Counted from the first letter of the stretch, positions 44,009 through 51,013 are shown. The stretch is DNA of 64,000 nucleotides from an uncultured Oscillospiraceae bacterium (GCA_910579775.1 CAJTUE010000009.1:1-64000); one strand, 5' to 3'. Notes: generated from the sequence alone by a model not told the origin. Translations and numbers: made by a program.

Positions 44009-44298
44009 ATGTTTGAGAAAAACGACAAAAAGACCGACAAGGCCCAGGAAATGCGGGGGGGGGGGCGTTGAACGCCCTACATGAAGCCCGTGCCGAAATT
44101 CACTCCGTTCACGAAGAGGGCACAGACGGCGTCCAAACGACATTGTCGGGCCATGGGGGTGCCCTCCTCGCCCTACTCTCCATTATCGTTATGAACCTCA
44201 TGGAGACCATGACAAAGCACGGAATCCCGGCTTTTATTGCGGCAAAGGCTATCACCGAAGCCGTAAAAAAGGGATTTGAAGAAGCGAACAAAAAATAA
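44009..44298 (+). pseudogene. Phase-variable small membrane protein, out of frame at 11 G
   Basis: ATG 44009, with AAAGGAG 12 nt before it, opens a frame that runs into 11 G at 44055-44065 and stops at once (codon 21). The next frame continues to 44298: NALHEARAEIHSVHEEG, a hydrophobic segment (ALLALLSIIVMNLMETM) and FIAAKAITEAVKKGFEEANKK. With 9 or 12 G the two parts join into one protein of about 95 residues. It therefore looks like an intact gene in the OFF state rather than dead. A TTG at 44068 could give the second part alone, but no good ribosome site precedes it. Confidence 0.65.
44055..44065 (+). repeat. Poly-G tract 1 (11 G)
   Basis: Context ATGC-G11-CGTTG. Slippage by +1 or -2 would restore the small membrane protein frame. 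Shares the TGC-G(n)-C context with three other tracts in the prophage. Confidence 0.85.
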
Positions 44299-44321
44299 GA
44301 CGGAAGGGAGATTGCTATACC

Positions 44322-45200
44322 ATGAAAGACCTTATCTTGACCGCCCAGGACGCCCGGGAACTCCAAAGCCTCGGGGCCCTTACGATCACAAAGCCTATAA
44401 AGCCCGCCCCACCCTATGTGGAGGGTGCGGTATTTGCCCTGAATACCCTCGGGGCATGGTATATCAAGGGCCCGGACGGTGAGGCCATTACCGCCGACGA
44501 GTTCGTTCCTCCCGTCCGCCCTGGGGACGCCGTTATGATTCGGGAGCCGTGGCGGTACAACGAGGACGAAAGCGTAAGCCTCAAAGACTTCCTCCTCCGG
44601 GCTGATTTCGACGAGGAACAGGAGAAAGACCTCGGGAAATGGAACTCCCCCGTCTCCATGCCCACCGCTGCCGCCGCCCGCTATGCTCGGGTGGAGAGTG
44701 TGGCCGCCACCTACACGGAGGCCGGGGGAGACTGGCTCCTCACCCTCCAGCTCATTGACAAGGACACGGCCCAAGCCATCGACGCCGGTCTCCTGACGGC
44801 AAAATTTACAACGGGGGCGTGTAAGTATTGCGGCCAGACCGCCGAGCTGGGCCAAGCCTATGACACCCAAGAGGCCGCCGACGAGGCCGCCTCCGAGCTG
44901 TGCGAGTGTACCTCCGCCACGATTGCCCGGAGGCGGGCCGCCCAGGTGGAGGACGCAAAAGACCGGGTACGTCAGCTTTTCGGCGAGAGGGCCGAGGAAC
45001 TGGGCTTTGTCCCCCTTGCCGACGCTCCCGCCGTGGAACTCTTGGAGCAGATCGCCGCCCTGATTGCCACCGGGCCCATTTCCTCCGCCACTATCAACGT
45101 CCGGGGCCGGTGCAAGGCAAAACTCACCGTGAGCACCAAGGGAAAGATCAAGGTCTCCCGGAGTGAGGTCAAGTCTTGCGACCTTGAGGCCGGGGAGTAA
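44322..45200 (+). CDS. Phage protein with ASCH-like N-terminal region
   Basis: 292 residues. The N-terminal part (ITKPIKPAPPYVEGAVFALN... PVRPGDAVMIREPWRYNEDE) resembles phage ASCH-type domains, which bind RNA or modified nucleotides. A middle CKYCGQTAELG... CECTS looks like a zinc site (about 166-200), and a C-terminal basic region follows. A GGGAGATTGCTATACC leader similar to that of the gene at 44009 precedes the ATG. Function unknown. Confidence 0.55.
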   Translation: MKDLILTAQDARELQSLGALTITKPIKPAPPYVEGAVFALNTLGAWYIKGPDGEAITADEFVPPVRPGDAVMIREPWRYNEDESVSLKDFLLRADFDEEQEKDLGKWNSPVSMPTAAAARYARVESVAATYTEAGGDWLLTLQLIDKDTAQAIDAGLLTAKFTTGACKYCGQTAELGQAYDTQEAADEAASELCECTSATIARRRAAQVEDAKDRVRQLFGERAEELGFVPLADAPAVELLEQIAALIATGPISSATINVRGRCKAKLTVSTKGKIKVSRSEVKSCDLEAGE

Positions 45201-45210
45201 GGAGGGCCTT

Positions 45211-45459
45211 ATGGAGATAACCGTCAAAATGACGCCGGAAGAATACGACCTTTTCCGGGTCTACCAGAACGAAAAGGAATTTTTCGAGCGGCGGTTGAGG
45301 GAGGAGACCAAAAAATTCCAAAAGGAGCATGAGGAGCTGTGCTCCCTCATCGTGAACGCCCTAGATACGAAAAGCCAGAGAGGAAAAACCGACGCAATAC
45401 TTAAAGATAATGCCGCCGCCCTTGAAGCCCGCCGAATTGCCGGGGAATGGTATGTGTGA
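45211..45459 (+). CDS. Hypothetical phage protein (82 aa, coiled coil)
   Basis: Mostly helical, with a charged coiled-coil region (NEKEFFERRLREETKKFQKE). AGGAGGG lies 7 nt before the ATG. No family recognised. Part of the early gene run. Confidence 0.55.
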   Translation: MEITVKMTPEEYDLFRVYQNEKEFFERRLREETKKFQKEHEELCSLIVNALDTKSQRGKTDAILKDNAAALEARRIAGEWYV

Positions 45460-45471
45460 GGAGGAGAGGAA

Positions 45472-45954
45472 ATGCCTAAATATGCAGAAAACACCGCCGT
45501 TTCCTCCTCCCGCTCCCGGGACGAGATCGAGCGGACGCTCTCCCGGTACGGGGCGACTCAATTCGCCTACGCCTGGGCGGAGGGCCGGGGAATGATCGGC
45601 TTTGTCCTCAATGGGAAGCAAGTCCGCCTCTCCGTCCCTTTCCCGGATCGGTCGGCCCGGGAGTTCACCCATACCCCCACCCGGGGAACCATCCGTTCTC
45701 CGGCCCAGCAAGAGGAGGCATACGAGCAAGCCGTCCGGCAACGGTGGCGGGCTCTGGCTCTCGTGGTAAAGGCCAAGCTCGAAGCAGTGGAGGCCGGGAT
45801 TTCCATTTTCGAGCGGGAGTTCTTCTCCGACATTGTCCTCCCTGACGGGCGGACGGTCGGGGAATACGTCCTCCCCCAGGTAGAGGAGAGTTATCGGTCG
45901 GGACTCATGCCGCCCCTTCTCCCGGCCATCGGCGGCGGGGAGGTAGACCGATGA
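45472..45954 (+). CDS. Conserved hypothetical phage protein (160 aa)
   Basis: Begins MPKYAENTAVSSSRSRDEIE and continues RYGATQFAYAWAEGRGMIGF. From general familiarity this N-terminus is common in Firmicutes phages and has no assigned function. A beta-rich first half is followed by a helical second half. GGAGGAGAGG precedes the ATG; the stop overlaps the next start. Confidence 0.65.
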   Translation: MPKYAENTAVSSSRSRDEIERTLSRYGATQFAYAWAEGRGMIGFVLNGKQVRLSVPFPDRSAREFTHTPTRGTIRSPAQQEEAYEQAVRQRWRALALVVKAKLEAVEAGISIFEREFFSDIVLPDGRTVGEYVLPQVEESYRSGLMPPLLPAIGGGEVDR

Positions 45955-46133
45955 AACCTTTACTCATTCTCAAGCCGGGAGCACTTCTACCTCGTGAGGA
46001 AGTGCTTATCTTCAAGAAAGAGGTGGAGCGTGGACTTGAAGCCGGGGCATTGATCCTCAGCCCGGAGGTGGAAATCCTGGCCTTTGATGAGCTGGGCCGC
46101 CTTGTCTACCCCACCAAAGAGGCAAGGACATGA
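45951..46133 (+). CDS. Hypothetical phage protein (60 aa)
   Basis: A small alpha/beta protein (LLILKPGALLPREEVLIFKK... ILSPEVEILAFDE). No motif recognised. ATGA overlaps on both sides support expression. No Cys. Confidence 0.5.
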   Translation: MKPLLILKPGALLPREEVLIFKKEVERGLEAGALILSPEVEILAFDELGRLVYPTKEART

Positions 46134-46372
46134 AAAAGAAAATCACTCGTTGCCCACACTGTGGGAGTACAGAGGGCATTTTCACGAAAACGGTATATCG
46201 AAATGTGATCCACAACATCGGATTTGACGGCGAAGAACAAGAAAACTATGAAATGTATGACGAGGCGACCATAGAACAAGGGAAAATCGCTTATTGCCAA
46301 GAGTGCGGGGAGCCCATTTGCCGCATGAGCACCCTCCGGGCACAGTGGGGGGCGCAAGATGAAAGTCCTTGA
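46130..46372 (+). CDS. Small zinc-ribbon phage protein
   Basis: 80 residues with CPHCGSTEG at 8-16 and CQECGEPIC at about 56-64, giving a four-Cys zinc ribbon around an acidic middle. Probably nucleic-acid or protein binding. Its end overlaps the start of the first methyltransferase by 14 nt. Confidence 0.65.
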   Translation: MKKKITRCPHCGSTEGIFTKTVYRNVIHNIGFDGEEQENYEMYDEATIEQGKIAYCQECGEPICRMSTLRAQWGAQDESP

Positions 46373-47007
46373 ATTGTTCGCCGGAACCCGATCTATCGGA
46401 AAGGCTTTTGAGACCAGAGGACATGAGGTTTTTTCCGTAGAGTGGGACAAGCGTTTTGAGAACATAAACTTATACAAAGACATTCTCACCCTCTCCGCTG
46501 CCGAGGTACTGGAAAAGTTCGGTAGACCTGACGTTATATGGGCCTCCCCGGATTGCACGACGTACAGCATAGCGGCAATAAGCCACCACAGAAGACTTGC
46601 GGGGGGGGGGCAGTACAAACCTCGACGCCGTCTCAGATTATGCGAAGTTTTGCGACCGGGTGAACCTCCACGTCCACGGCCTCATAATGGCCCTCTCTCC
46701 GAGGTTTTGGTTTATCGAAAACCCCAGGGGCGGCATGAGAAAAATGGATTTTATGAGCGGGCTCCCTCGGTACACTGTGACCTATTGCAAATACGGAGAT
46801 ACAAGGATGAAGCCGACCGACATATGGACAAATCACCCAGACCCGGATTTTTTGCCAATGTGCCACAATGGCGACCCTTGCCACGAGCGGGCTCCTCGGG
46901 GAGCAAAAACAGGAACGCAGGGACTCAAGGGCGCTATGGAGAGGTCAATCATACCCCGGGCCTTATGCGACCATATCGTCGAGATATGCGAGAAAGGGGG
47001 CTTGTGA
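46359..47007 (+). pseudogene. DNA cytosine-5 methyltransferase 1, out of frame at a 10-G tract (phase OFF)
   Basis: The first 82 codons encode motif I-like KVLELFAGTRSIGKAFE, EVFSVEWDKRFEN and the catalytic ASPDCTTYS (Cys about 66). At 46601-46610 there are 10 G, after which this frame becomes non-methyltransferase-like. The frame one base away continues correctly from GGGSTNLDAVSDYAKF through FWFIENPRGGMRKMDF to ALCDHIVEICEKGG at 47007. With 9 G the gene would be one protein of about 215 residues. Small phage-type methyltransferase; the target sequence is unknown. No restriction partner is seen. Confidence 0.8.
46601..46610 (+). repeat. Poly-G tract 2 (10 G)
   Basis: Context CTTGC-G10-CAGTAC inside methyltransferase 1. 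Loss of one G restores the full reading frame. Confidence 0.88.
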
Positions 47008-47008
47008 C

Positions 47009-47212
47009 ATGGTAAAGCTGGGAGACAGAGTCCTCCTCCGCCCCGTTTTTGCGGAAAGCGGAGAGAAAGGAAAACCAACAGCTCCAAAACCGGGGCGGAT
47101 CGTATATATCCACCCAGAGGGCCGCTTCTGTATCGTGGCCTTTGAGGCAGACCGGGGAGAGAAGATTCTCCGGGAGTCTTTTAAGCTCGTAAAAGGGGAA
47201 ATCATGGCATGA
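47009..47212 (+). CDS. Hypothetical phage protein (67 aa)
   Basis: A beta-rich small protein (GDRVLLRPVFAE... GRIVYIHPEGRFCIVAFEAD) that looks like an SH3-like barrel. It starts just after the methyltransferase 1 stop and overlaps the next start (ATGA). Function unknown. Confidence 0.55.
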   Translation: MVKLGDRVLLRPVFAESGEKGKPTAPKPGRIVYIHPEGRFCIVAFEADRGEKILRESFKLVKGEIMA

Positions 47213-47661
47213 CAATTTCACGCTCAAAGGACGCTCCAACCCGGTATAAGGTGGTCGTGGGCGGGTGGACGCTAATCGTACGACGCTCCTCCCTCTTCCG
47301 GGCCATTGAGGCCGTGGTCGTGATCCTCGCCTCCGCTGCCCTCTTTTTTGTGGGACAAGCCCACGCTCTCCGGGAGCGGGGCTATGAGGCCATCGGAGGA
47401 GAATACCTCTTTCTCGCCATCCCGGTGCTCTACTACCTCCTCCGGGCCGTGCTCAAGGACTACCTCGCCGATCAAGAGGAAATCCGCCATCAGCAAGCCA
47501 TCCAGTCATGGGAAAGGTACGAGCGTATGAGGGACGGAACCTCCGACAAAATATTTCTTCCTTCCCGTGTGGAGTTAGAGAGAACGACCCCGAGGGCTCG
47601 GTATAAAATTCAAACGCCCATCCCCAAAAAAGACATGAGCCGTGAGGAGGACTGGGTGTGA
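47209..47661 (+). CDS. Phage membrane protein with two spans (150 aa)
   Basis: Two hydrophobic segments at about 33-50 and 66-84 (AIEAVVVILASAALFFVGQA; YLFLAIPVLYYLLRAVL), with a positively charged N-terminus and a charged, Pro-containing C-terminal tail of about 60 residues. No signal peptidase site. It sits between the two methyltransferase genes. Function unknown; superinfection exclusion is only one possibility. Confidence 0.6.
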   Translation: MTISRSKDAPTRYKVVVGGWTLIVRRSSLFRAIEAVVVILASAALFFVGQAHALRERGYEAIGGEYLFLAIPVLYYLLRAVLKDYLADQEEIRHQQAIQSWERYERMRDGTSDKIFLPSRVELERTTPRARYKIQTPIPKKDMSREEDWV

Positions 47662-47697
47662 AAAGCGATTTATTTTGATACCAGAAAAGGAGAAACA

Positions 47698-48675
47698 ATG
47701 TATGACCGCAAGAATTGCGGGGGGGGGCTTACCCATCTTTCCCTATTCTCCGGGATAGGGGGCCTTGACCTCTCTGCCGAGTGGGCGGGCTTTGAGACGG
47801 TAGGACAATGTGAATGGGCCGACTACCCGACAAAAGTCCTCGAAAAGCATTGGCCCACCGTTCCAAGGTGGCGGGATATACGGACGCTGACAAAGGAGGG
47901 CTTTTATGAAAGAACTGGCCTACGAACAGTTGACGTTATTTCGGGAGGCTTCCCATGCCAGCCTTTTAGTACTGCCGGGAAGCGAAAAGGCAAGAATGAC
48001 GACCGTTTCCTCTGGCCTGAAATGCTCCGAGTTATATCGGAAATCCGGCCCTCTTGGGTCGTTGGTGAAAATGTTGTTGGGATCGTCAGTATGGAGCTCG
48101 ACCAAGTGCTTTCTGACTTGGAGGCCCAAAACTACACCGTCCAGGCGTTTATTATTCCAGCTTGCGCCGTCGACGCCCCGCATAGACGGGATCGGTGCGT
48201 CATTGTTGGGCACTCCAACCGCCAGCATGAGACCAAGGACGAAAAAGTTCCGAGCGGGCAGGGCTCAAAACCCAGCCGAGGCGGCTTTTTGGCCCACGCC
48301 AACGGCGAGGGATCACAAGGGGGCGAACAGCCTCCAACACCTCACGAGGCAGGGGCACAAGAAAAACCACACGGGCCAGCTTGCAAACGCCGTCCGCCTC
48401 TACCCAACCCCGACGACCGGGGCGGGGCTGTGCGGCGGAGCGGGGAATTACAAGCAACTCAAGGATTTGGAAAAATCCGGCCAGATCACGGAGGAGGAAC
48501 GCCGGAGTATGGCCTCGGGGGGTGGTGGGCAACTGAACCCGACGTGGGTCGAGTGGCTTATGGGATTTCCCATCGGGTGGACAGACTTAAAGGACTCGGA
48601 AATGCCGTAGTCCCGCCCATGTTCTTTCCCATCTTTCAAGCCATCTACGAAATAGAAAAAGCCCCCGACGCTTGA
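47698..48675 (+). CDS. DNA cytosine-5 methyltransferase 2 (Dcm-like), in frame at 9 G
   Basis: 325 residues. Motif I LTHLSLFSGIGGLDLSAEWAG at about 11-31 and motif IV GGFPCQPFS with catalytic Cys87. Motif VI is GENV, motif VIII PHRRDR, and motifs IX-X VGRVAYGISHRVDRLKGLGNAVVPP near the C-terminus. The middle variable region is Gly/Pro-rich, which fits a target-recognition region under double coding. A 9-G tract after codon 6 (encoding part of NCGGGL) would switch the gene off on slippage. GGAG precedes the ATG. Most of it is shared with an alternative-frame ORF. Confidence 0.88.
   Translation: MYDRKNCGGGLTHLSLFSGIGGLDLSAEWAGFETVGQCEWADYPTKVLEKHWPTVPRWRDIRTLTKEGFYERTGLRTVDVISGGFPCQPFSTAGKRKGKNDDRFLWPEMLRVISEIRPSWVVGENVVGIVSMELDQVLSDLEAQNYTVQAFIIPACAVDAPHRRDRCVIVGHSNRQHETKDEKVPSGQGSKPSRGGFLAHANGEGSQGGEQPPTPHEAGAQEKPHGPACKRRPPLPNPDDRGGAVRRSGELQATQGFGKIRPDHGGGTPEYGLGGWWATEPDVGRVAYGISHRVDRLKGLGNAVVPPMFFPIFQAIYEIEKAPDA
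47719..47727 (+). repeat. Poly-G tract 3 (9 G)
   Basis: Context AATTGC-G9-CTTACC, seven codons into methyltransferase 2, which is in frame at this length. Confidence 0.85.
47906..48610 (+). CDS. Alternative-frame protein nested in methyltransferase 2 (dual-coding candidate)
   Basis: A 234-residue frame wholly inside the methyltransferase gene. AAAGGAGGGC at 47893-47902 stands just before ATG 47906, an ideal ribosome site. The product is not random-looking: ELYRKSGPLGSLVKMLLGSS, WPTPTARDHKGA, TPTTGAGLCGGAGNYKQL, and LNPTWVEWLMGFPIGWTDL. From memory this layout matches a protein often found beside dcm genes in Firmicutes phages. Role unknown; it could assist or modulate the methyltransferase. 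Confidence 0.65.
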   Translation: MKELAYEQLTLFREASHASLLVLPGSEKARMTTVSSGLKCSELYRKSGPLGSLVKMLLGSSVWSSTKCFLTWRPKTTPSRRLLFQLAPSTPRIDGIGASLLGTPTASMRPRTKKFRAGRAQNPAEAAFWPTPTARDHKGANSLQHLTRQGHKKNHTGQLANAVRLYPTPTTGAGLCGGAGNYKQLKDLEKSGQITEEERRSMASGGGGQLNPTWVEWLMGFPIGWTDLKDSEMP

Positions 48676-48691
48676 CGAGAGCGTCGGGGGC
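48661..48691. repeat. Strong hairpin at the methyltransferase 2 stop codon
   Basis: GCCCCCGACGCT / AGCGTCGGGGGC, 12-bp stem with the TGA stop in the loop. No T-run follows on the plus strand, but on the minus strand it is followed by CTTTTTC, so as a terminator it points the wrong way for the genes here. It could protect the 3' end of the early mRNA. Confidence 0.5.
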
Positions 48692-48789
48692 ACAACCGCC
48701 AGAAGGTCGATTGCTATACCTTATATATAATATCACCTACTGGGCAAAAATGCAAGGGCCACGGCCCAAGAAAAAAGGCGGTTTTTGCC

Positions 48790-49545
48790 ATGAGACGAGC
48801 AAAAAGGCGAATATTCTCCGGGGTGGTATGTGAGCAGATCGTTTTTTCTATCCCTGACCGCTTGAAAAACCTCGACAAGGCAGAGCCGAGGCCGAGGTTT
48901 AAGAACGAAGCGGAGCGGGAGGCCCACAAAATCGCTATTTCTCGGAGGAAGCACAACGAACTTTTCAACGAGAATTTCTCCCCTACCTCTTTATATAGCA
49001 CCCTGACCCTTGATAATGAGCATGAGGTACATACATTCGACGAGGCGGACCATATTGCAGACCTCTACGTCCGCCGCCTCAAGTATGATTATCCCGACGC
49101 CGTAATCTTTGTCTACATGGGCCGGGGCAAGTCCACCGCCCGGATACACCTCCACATGGTGAGTGAAGGAGTCCCAAAGGACGCCATTCTCAAGAAGTGG
49201 GGCCTCGGGCCCATTATCAGGATCGAGAACCTCAGGGAACACAACTATTACGACGGCAAGGACTACGGTCAAGATTATACCGGCCTCGCAAATTACCTTT
49301 TCGACCACTGGACGCCGGAGCAAGGGGGCCACCGCTGGAAGCAGACCCGGAACGCAAGGAAGCCGGAGCGGGAGGAGCCGACCGAAATCAAGCGGGAATA
49401 TACCGAGAGTCGCCCGCCCAGGCCGCCAAAGGGCTATATCCTTGTCGAGGCGTCCTCGAATAGCTGGGGATACCTTTATTTTAAGTATGTCGTGGAGCCG
49501 CCCAAGAAGAAGGCCCGGAAAAGGCCTCCCCGACCGATTGAATAA
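48790..49545 (+). CDS. HUH-type replication initiator-like protein (Rep/G2P fold)
   Basis: 251 residues. The metal-binding HUH motif is RIHLHMV (His120-Leu-His122). A following helix has LANYLFDHW with Tyr169 as the candidate nucleophile, and KQTRN after it is typical of single-strand-nicking Rep proteins. An N-terminal SLYSTLTLDNEHEVHT strand region could be motif I. It probably starts phage DNA replication by nicking an origin. A basic, Pro-rich C-terminus follows. No good ribosome site is visible close to ATG 48790; a TATATATAAT stretch lies about 60 nt upstream. Confidence 0.7.
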   Translation: MRRAKRRIFSGVVCEQIVFSIPDRLKNLDKAEPRPRFKNEAEREAHKIAISRRKHNELFNENFSPTSLYSTLTLDNEHEVHTFDEADHIADLYVRRLKYDYPDAVIFVYMGRGKSTARIHLHMVSEGVPKDAILKKWGLGPIIRIENLREHNYYDGKDYGQDYTGLANYLFDHWTPEQGGHRWKQTRNARKPEREEPTEIKREYTESRPPRPPKGYILVEASSNSWGYLYFKYVVEPPKKKARKRPPRPIE

Positions 49546-49616
49546 ATCGGCCTTTTATAGCCTTGTAAATGCGTAAAGTTTTACAACCAACCCTCACCAG
49601 AAAAGGAGAAAGGGAA

Positions 49617-50018
49617 ATGAACATAAACCGACTCGCAAAGGAAGTCCACGCCAACGCCGTCGCTCATGGGTGGTGGGAAAAGCCACCCTCCATCCCGGAG
49701 GCCCTTTGCCTGATCCATGCGGAGGTATCGGAGGCGTTGGAGGAATACCGGGACGGGAAGCCGCTCGTTTATGGAACGTGCGCCCTCGGCCCGGAAGGGT
49801 GCGCCTTTTCCTCCGACTGTGAAATGGTGGGCCATCCATCCGAGCCGGGAGTCCCGGGCTCTTGCAAGCCGGAGGGGGTGGCGGTAGAGCTTGCCGACGT
49901 GCTCCTCCGAACCCTCGACCTCATGGAGGCCCTCGGAGTGGACATTGACGCCGTTGTCATGGCAAAGCACAGATACAACCAGAGCCGGGAATACAGACAC
50001 GGAGGGATGGCCCTATGA
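49617..50018 (+). CDS. MazG-like nucleotide pyrophosphohydrolase
   Basis: 133 residues. CLIHAEVSEALEEYRD (about 35-50) carries the EExxE-like metal site of all-alpha NTP pyrophosphatases, and VAVELADVLLRTLDLMEALGVD (about 89-110) the second, ExxD, part. A Cys-containing insertion (CALGPEGCAFSSDCEM) between them is typical of phage versions. It would hydrolyse nucleotides such as dUTP or modified NTPs. Start 49617 has AAAGGAGAAAGGG upstream; the stop overlaps the next tiny ORF. Confidence 0.75.
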   Translation: MNINRLAKEVHANAVAHGWWEKPPSIPEALCLIHAEVSEALEEYRDGKPLVYGTCALGPEGCAFSSDCEMVGHPSEPGVPGSCKPEGVAVELADVLLRTLDLMEALGVDIDAVVMAKHRYNQSREYRHGGMAL

Positions 50019-50062
50019 GGGCCACAGCCCCGGAAATGCGGGGGGGGGCGTCTAAAATCTGA
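50015..50062 (+). CDS. Tiny ORF carrying a poly-G tract, before the late regulator
   Basis: 15 codons (MRATAPEMRGGASKI), starting at the ATGA overlap with the MazG-like gene. A 9-G run at 50040-50048 lies in it. With 8 or 11 G the frame would extend to the TGA at 50082, which overlaps the ATG of the next gene, giving translational coupling; with 9 or 10 G it ends early. It may be a frame-switching leader peptide. There is no independent evidence for a functional product. Confidence 0.35.
   Translation: MRATAPEMRGGASKI
50040..50048 (+). repeat. Poly-G tract 4 (9 G)
   Basis: Context AAATGC-G9-CGTCTAAA, nearly the same flanks as tract 1 (AAATGC-G11-CGTTGAA). Confidence 0.85.
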
Positions 50063-50080
50063 ACCAAGGAGGCGTTGTCG

Positions 50081-50524
50081 ATGATAAATTACTACAAGTC
50101 GGCGGAGAGGACGCTCTCTGCCCGACCAGACCTTGACCGGGCCCTTGAAAATCTCAAAGCCAGAAAAGAAGCCGTGCTCTTGCGAGGACGGCCTCAAGGC
50201 ATGAGGACGGCGGACACCACTCGCCCCTATATCTCGGAGGGCAGGGTGAACGACACCCTCTCGTCATGCGTGGAACTGGCCGAGCTCGACCGGGAGATTG
50301 CTACCACTCAAGCCACCATTGAGGGTATAGACCGAGCCCTCGACCAGCTCCCAGAGGCCGAGGCTGCCGTCCTCCGGGCGTGGTACATCGACAAGGCCAC
50401 AAAGGAACAGATCGCAGACCGCCTCAACTACGCCTCCGCCACCACCGTCTACACGCTCAAGAATAGGGGCGTCGCCGCCTTTGCCGTGCTCTACTTTGGG
50501 GCCGGTGCGCTGGGCTCCACCTGA
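50081..50524 (+). CDS. Phage late-gene regulator-like protein (sigma/ArpU-type HTH)
   Basis: 147 residues. A helical coiled-coil middle (LAELDREIATTQATIEGIDRAL) is followed by LPEAEAAVLRAWYIDKATKEQIADRLNYASATTVYTLKNRGV. This is a sigma-70 region-4-like helix-turn-helix, the layout of ArpU/RinA-type phage late activators. It lies directly upstream of the HNH and terminase genes, the usual place. GGAGG is 8 nt before ATG 50081. Confidence 0.7.
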   Translation: MINYYKSAERTLSARPDLDRALENLKARKEAVLLRGRPQGMRTADTTRPYISEGRVNDTLSSCVELAELDREIATTQATIEGIDRALDQLPEAEAAVLRAWYIDKATKEQIADRLNYASATTVYTLKNRGVAAFAVLYFGAGALGST

Positions 50525-50610
50525 AATTGAAAAAAACGTGTAGAGACAAGTCCGTTTTCCCGTGGTATTATTATATCGTGCCAATGCGGCGAGGGGATAA
50601 CCCAAGCCTC

Positions 50611-50687
50611 AAGCGGCCTGTTTTGTTGAAGCCCTACGTTCCTACGCAGGGTAGCAAGTAGACAAAACGGGCCGCTTTTCTTTTTTG
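50611..50687 (+). terminator. Long-stem terminator or structured RNA before the packaging genes
   Basis: A 16-bp outer stem (50611-50626 with 50662-50677, one G-U pair) encloses an inner CCCTACG...CGCAGGG hairpin, and TTTTCTTTTTT follows. It lies between the regulator and HNH genes, so it may stop early transcripts until late antitermination, or be a small RNA. A TATTATTATAT stretch at 50560-50575 upstream may be an activator-dependent late promoter. Confidence 0.5.
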
Positions 50688-50704
50688 CAAAGGGGGCCGA
50701 GCCC

Positions 50705-51013
50705 GTGAGAGAGTTCGCCCGTTCCTTCTACGCCTCCAAAGAGTGGAGACAGACAAGAGAGTTTATTTTCCAGAGAGACAAAGGACTTTGTGTGAAGTGT
50801 GGCCGTCCGGGCGAGATCGTTCACCACAAGACACACCTCACGCCGGAGAACATAGACGATCCAACGGTAACGCTCAACGAGGACAATCTTGAATTGCTTT
50901 GCAGAGATTGTCATGGAGTAGAGCACACAAAGGATTTACCGATTGACGAAAGCCTTATGTGGGACGAGGACGGAAACCTCGTGCCTCGGGCAACGGGGCC
51001 GATCCTTTCTTGA
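50705..51013 (+). CDS. HNH endonuclease
   Basis: 102 residues. CVKCGRPGEIVHHKTHLTP at about 31-49, then NLELLCRDCHGVEH, give the zinc-binding Cys pairs and the His-Asn-His core. HNH proteins beside terminase genes help cut DNA at packaging sites of cos-type phages. GTG 50705 follows AAAGGGGGCCGAGCCC. The 154 nt after it contain no visible gene. Confidence 0.88.
   Translation: MREFARSFYASKEWRQTREFIFQRDKGLCVKCGRPGEIVHHKTHLTPENIDDPTVTLNEDNLELLCRDCHGVEHTKDLPIDESLMWDEDGNLVPRATGPILS

Noticed and set aside
46597..47007. Second half of methyltransferase 1 as an independent gene from TTG 46597
   Set aside because: No ribosome site, and it lacks motif I and the catalytic Cys; it is better explained as the continuation of the frame broken by the 10-G tract.
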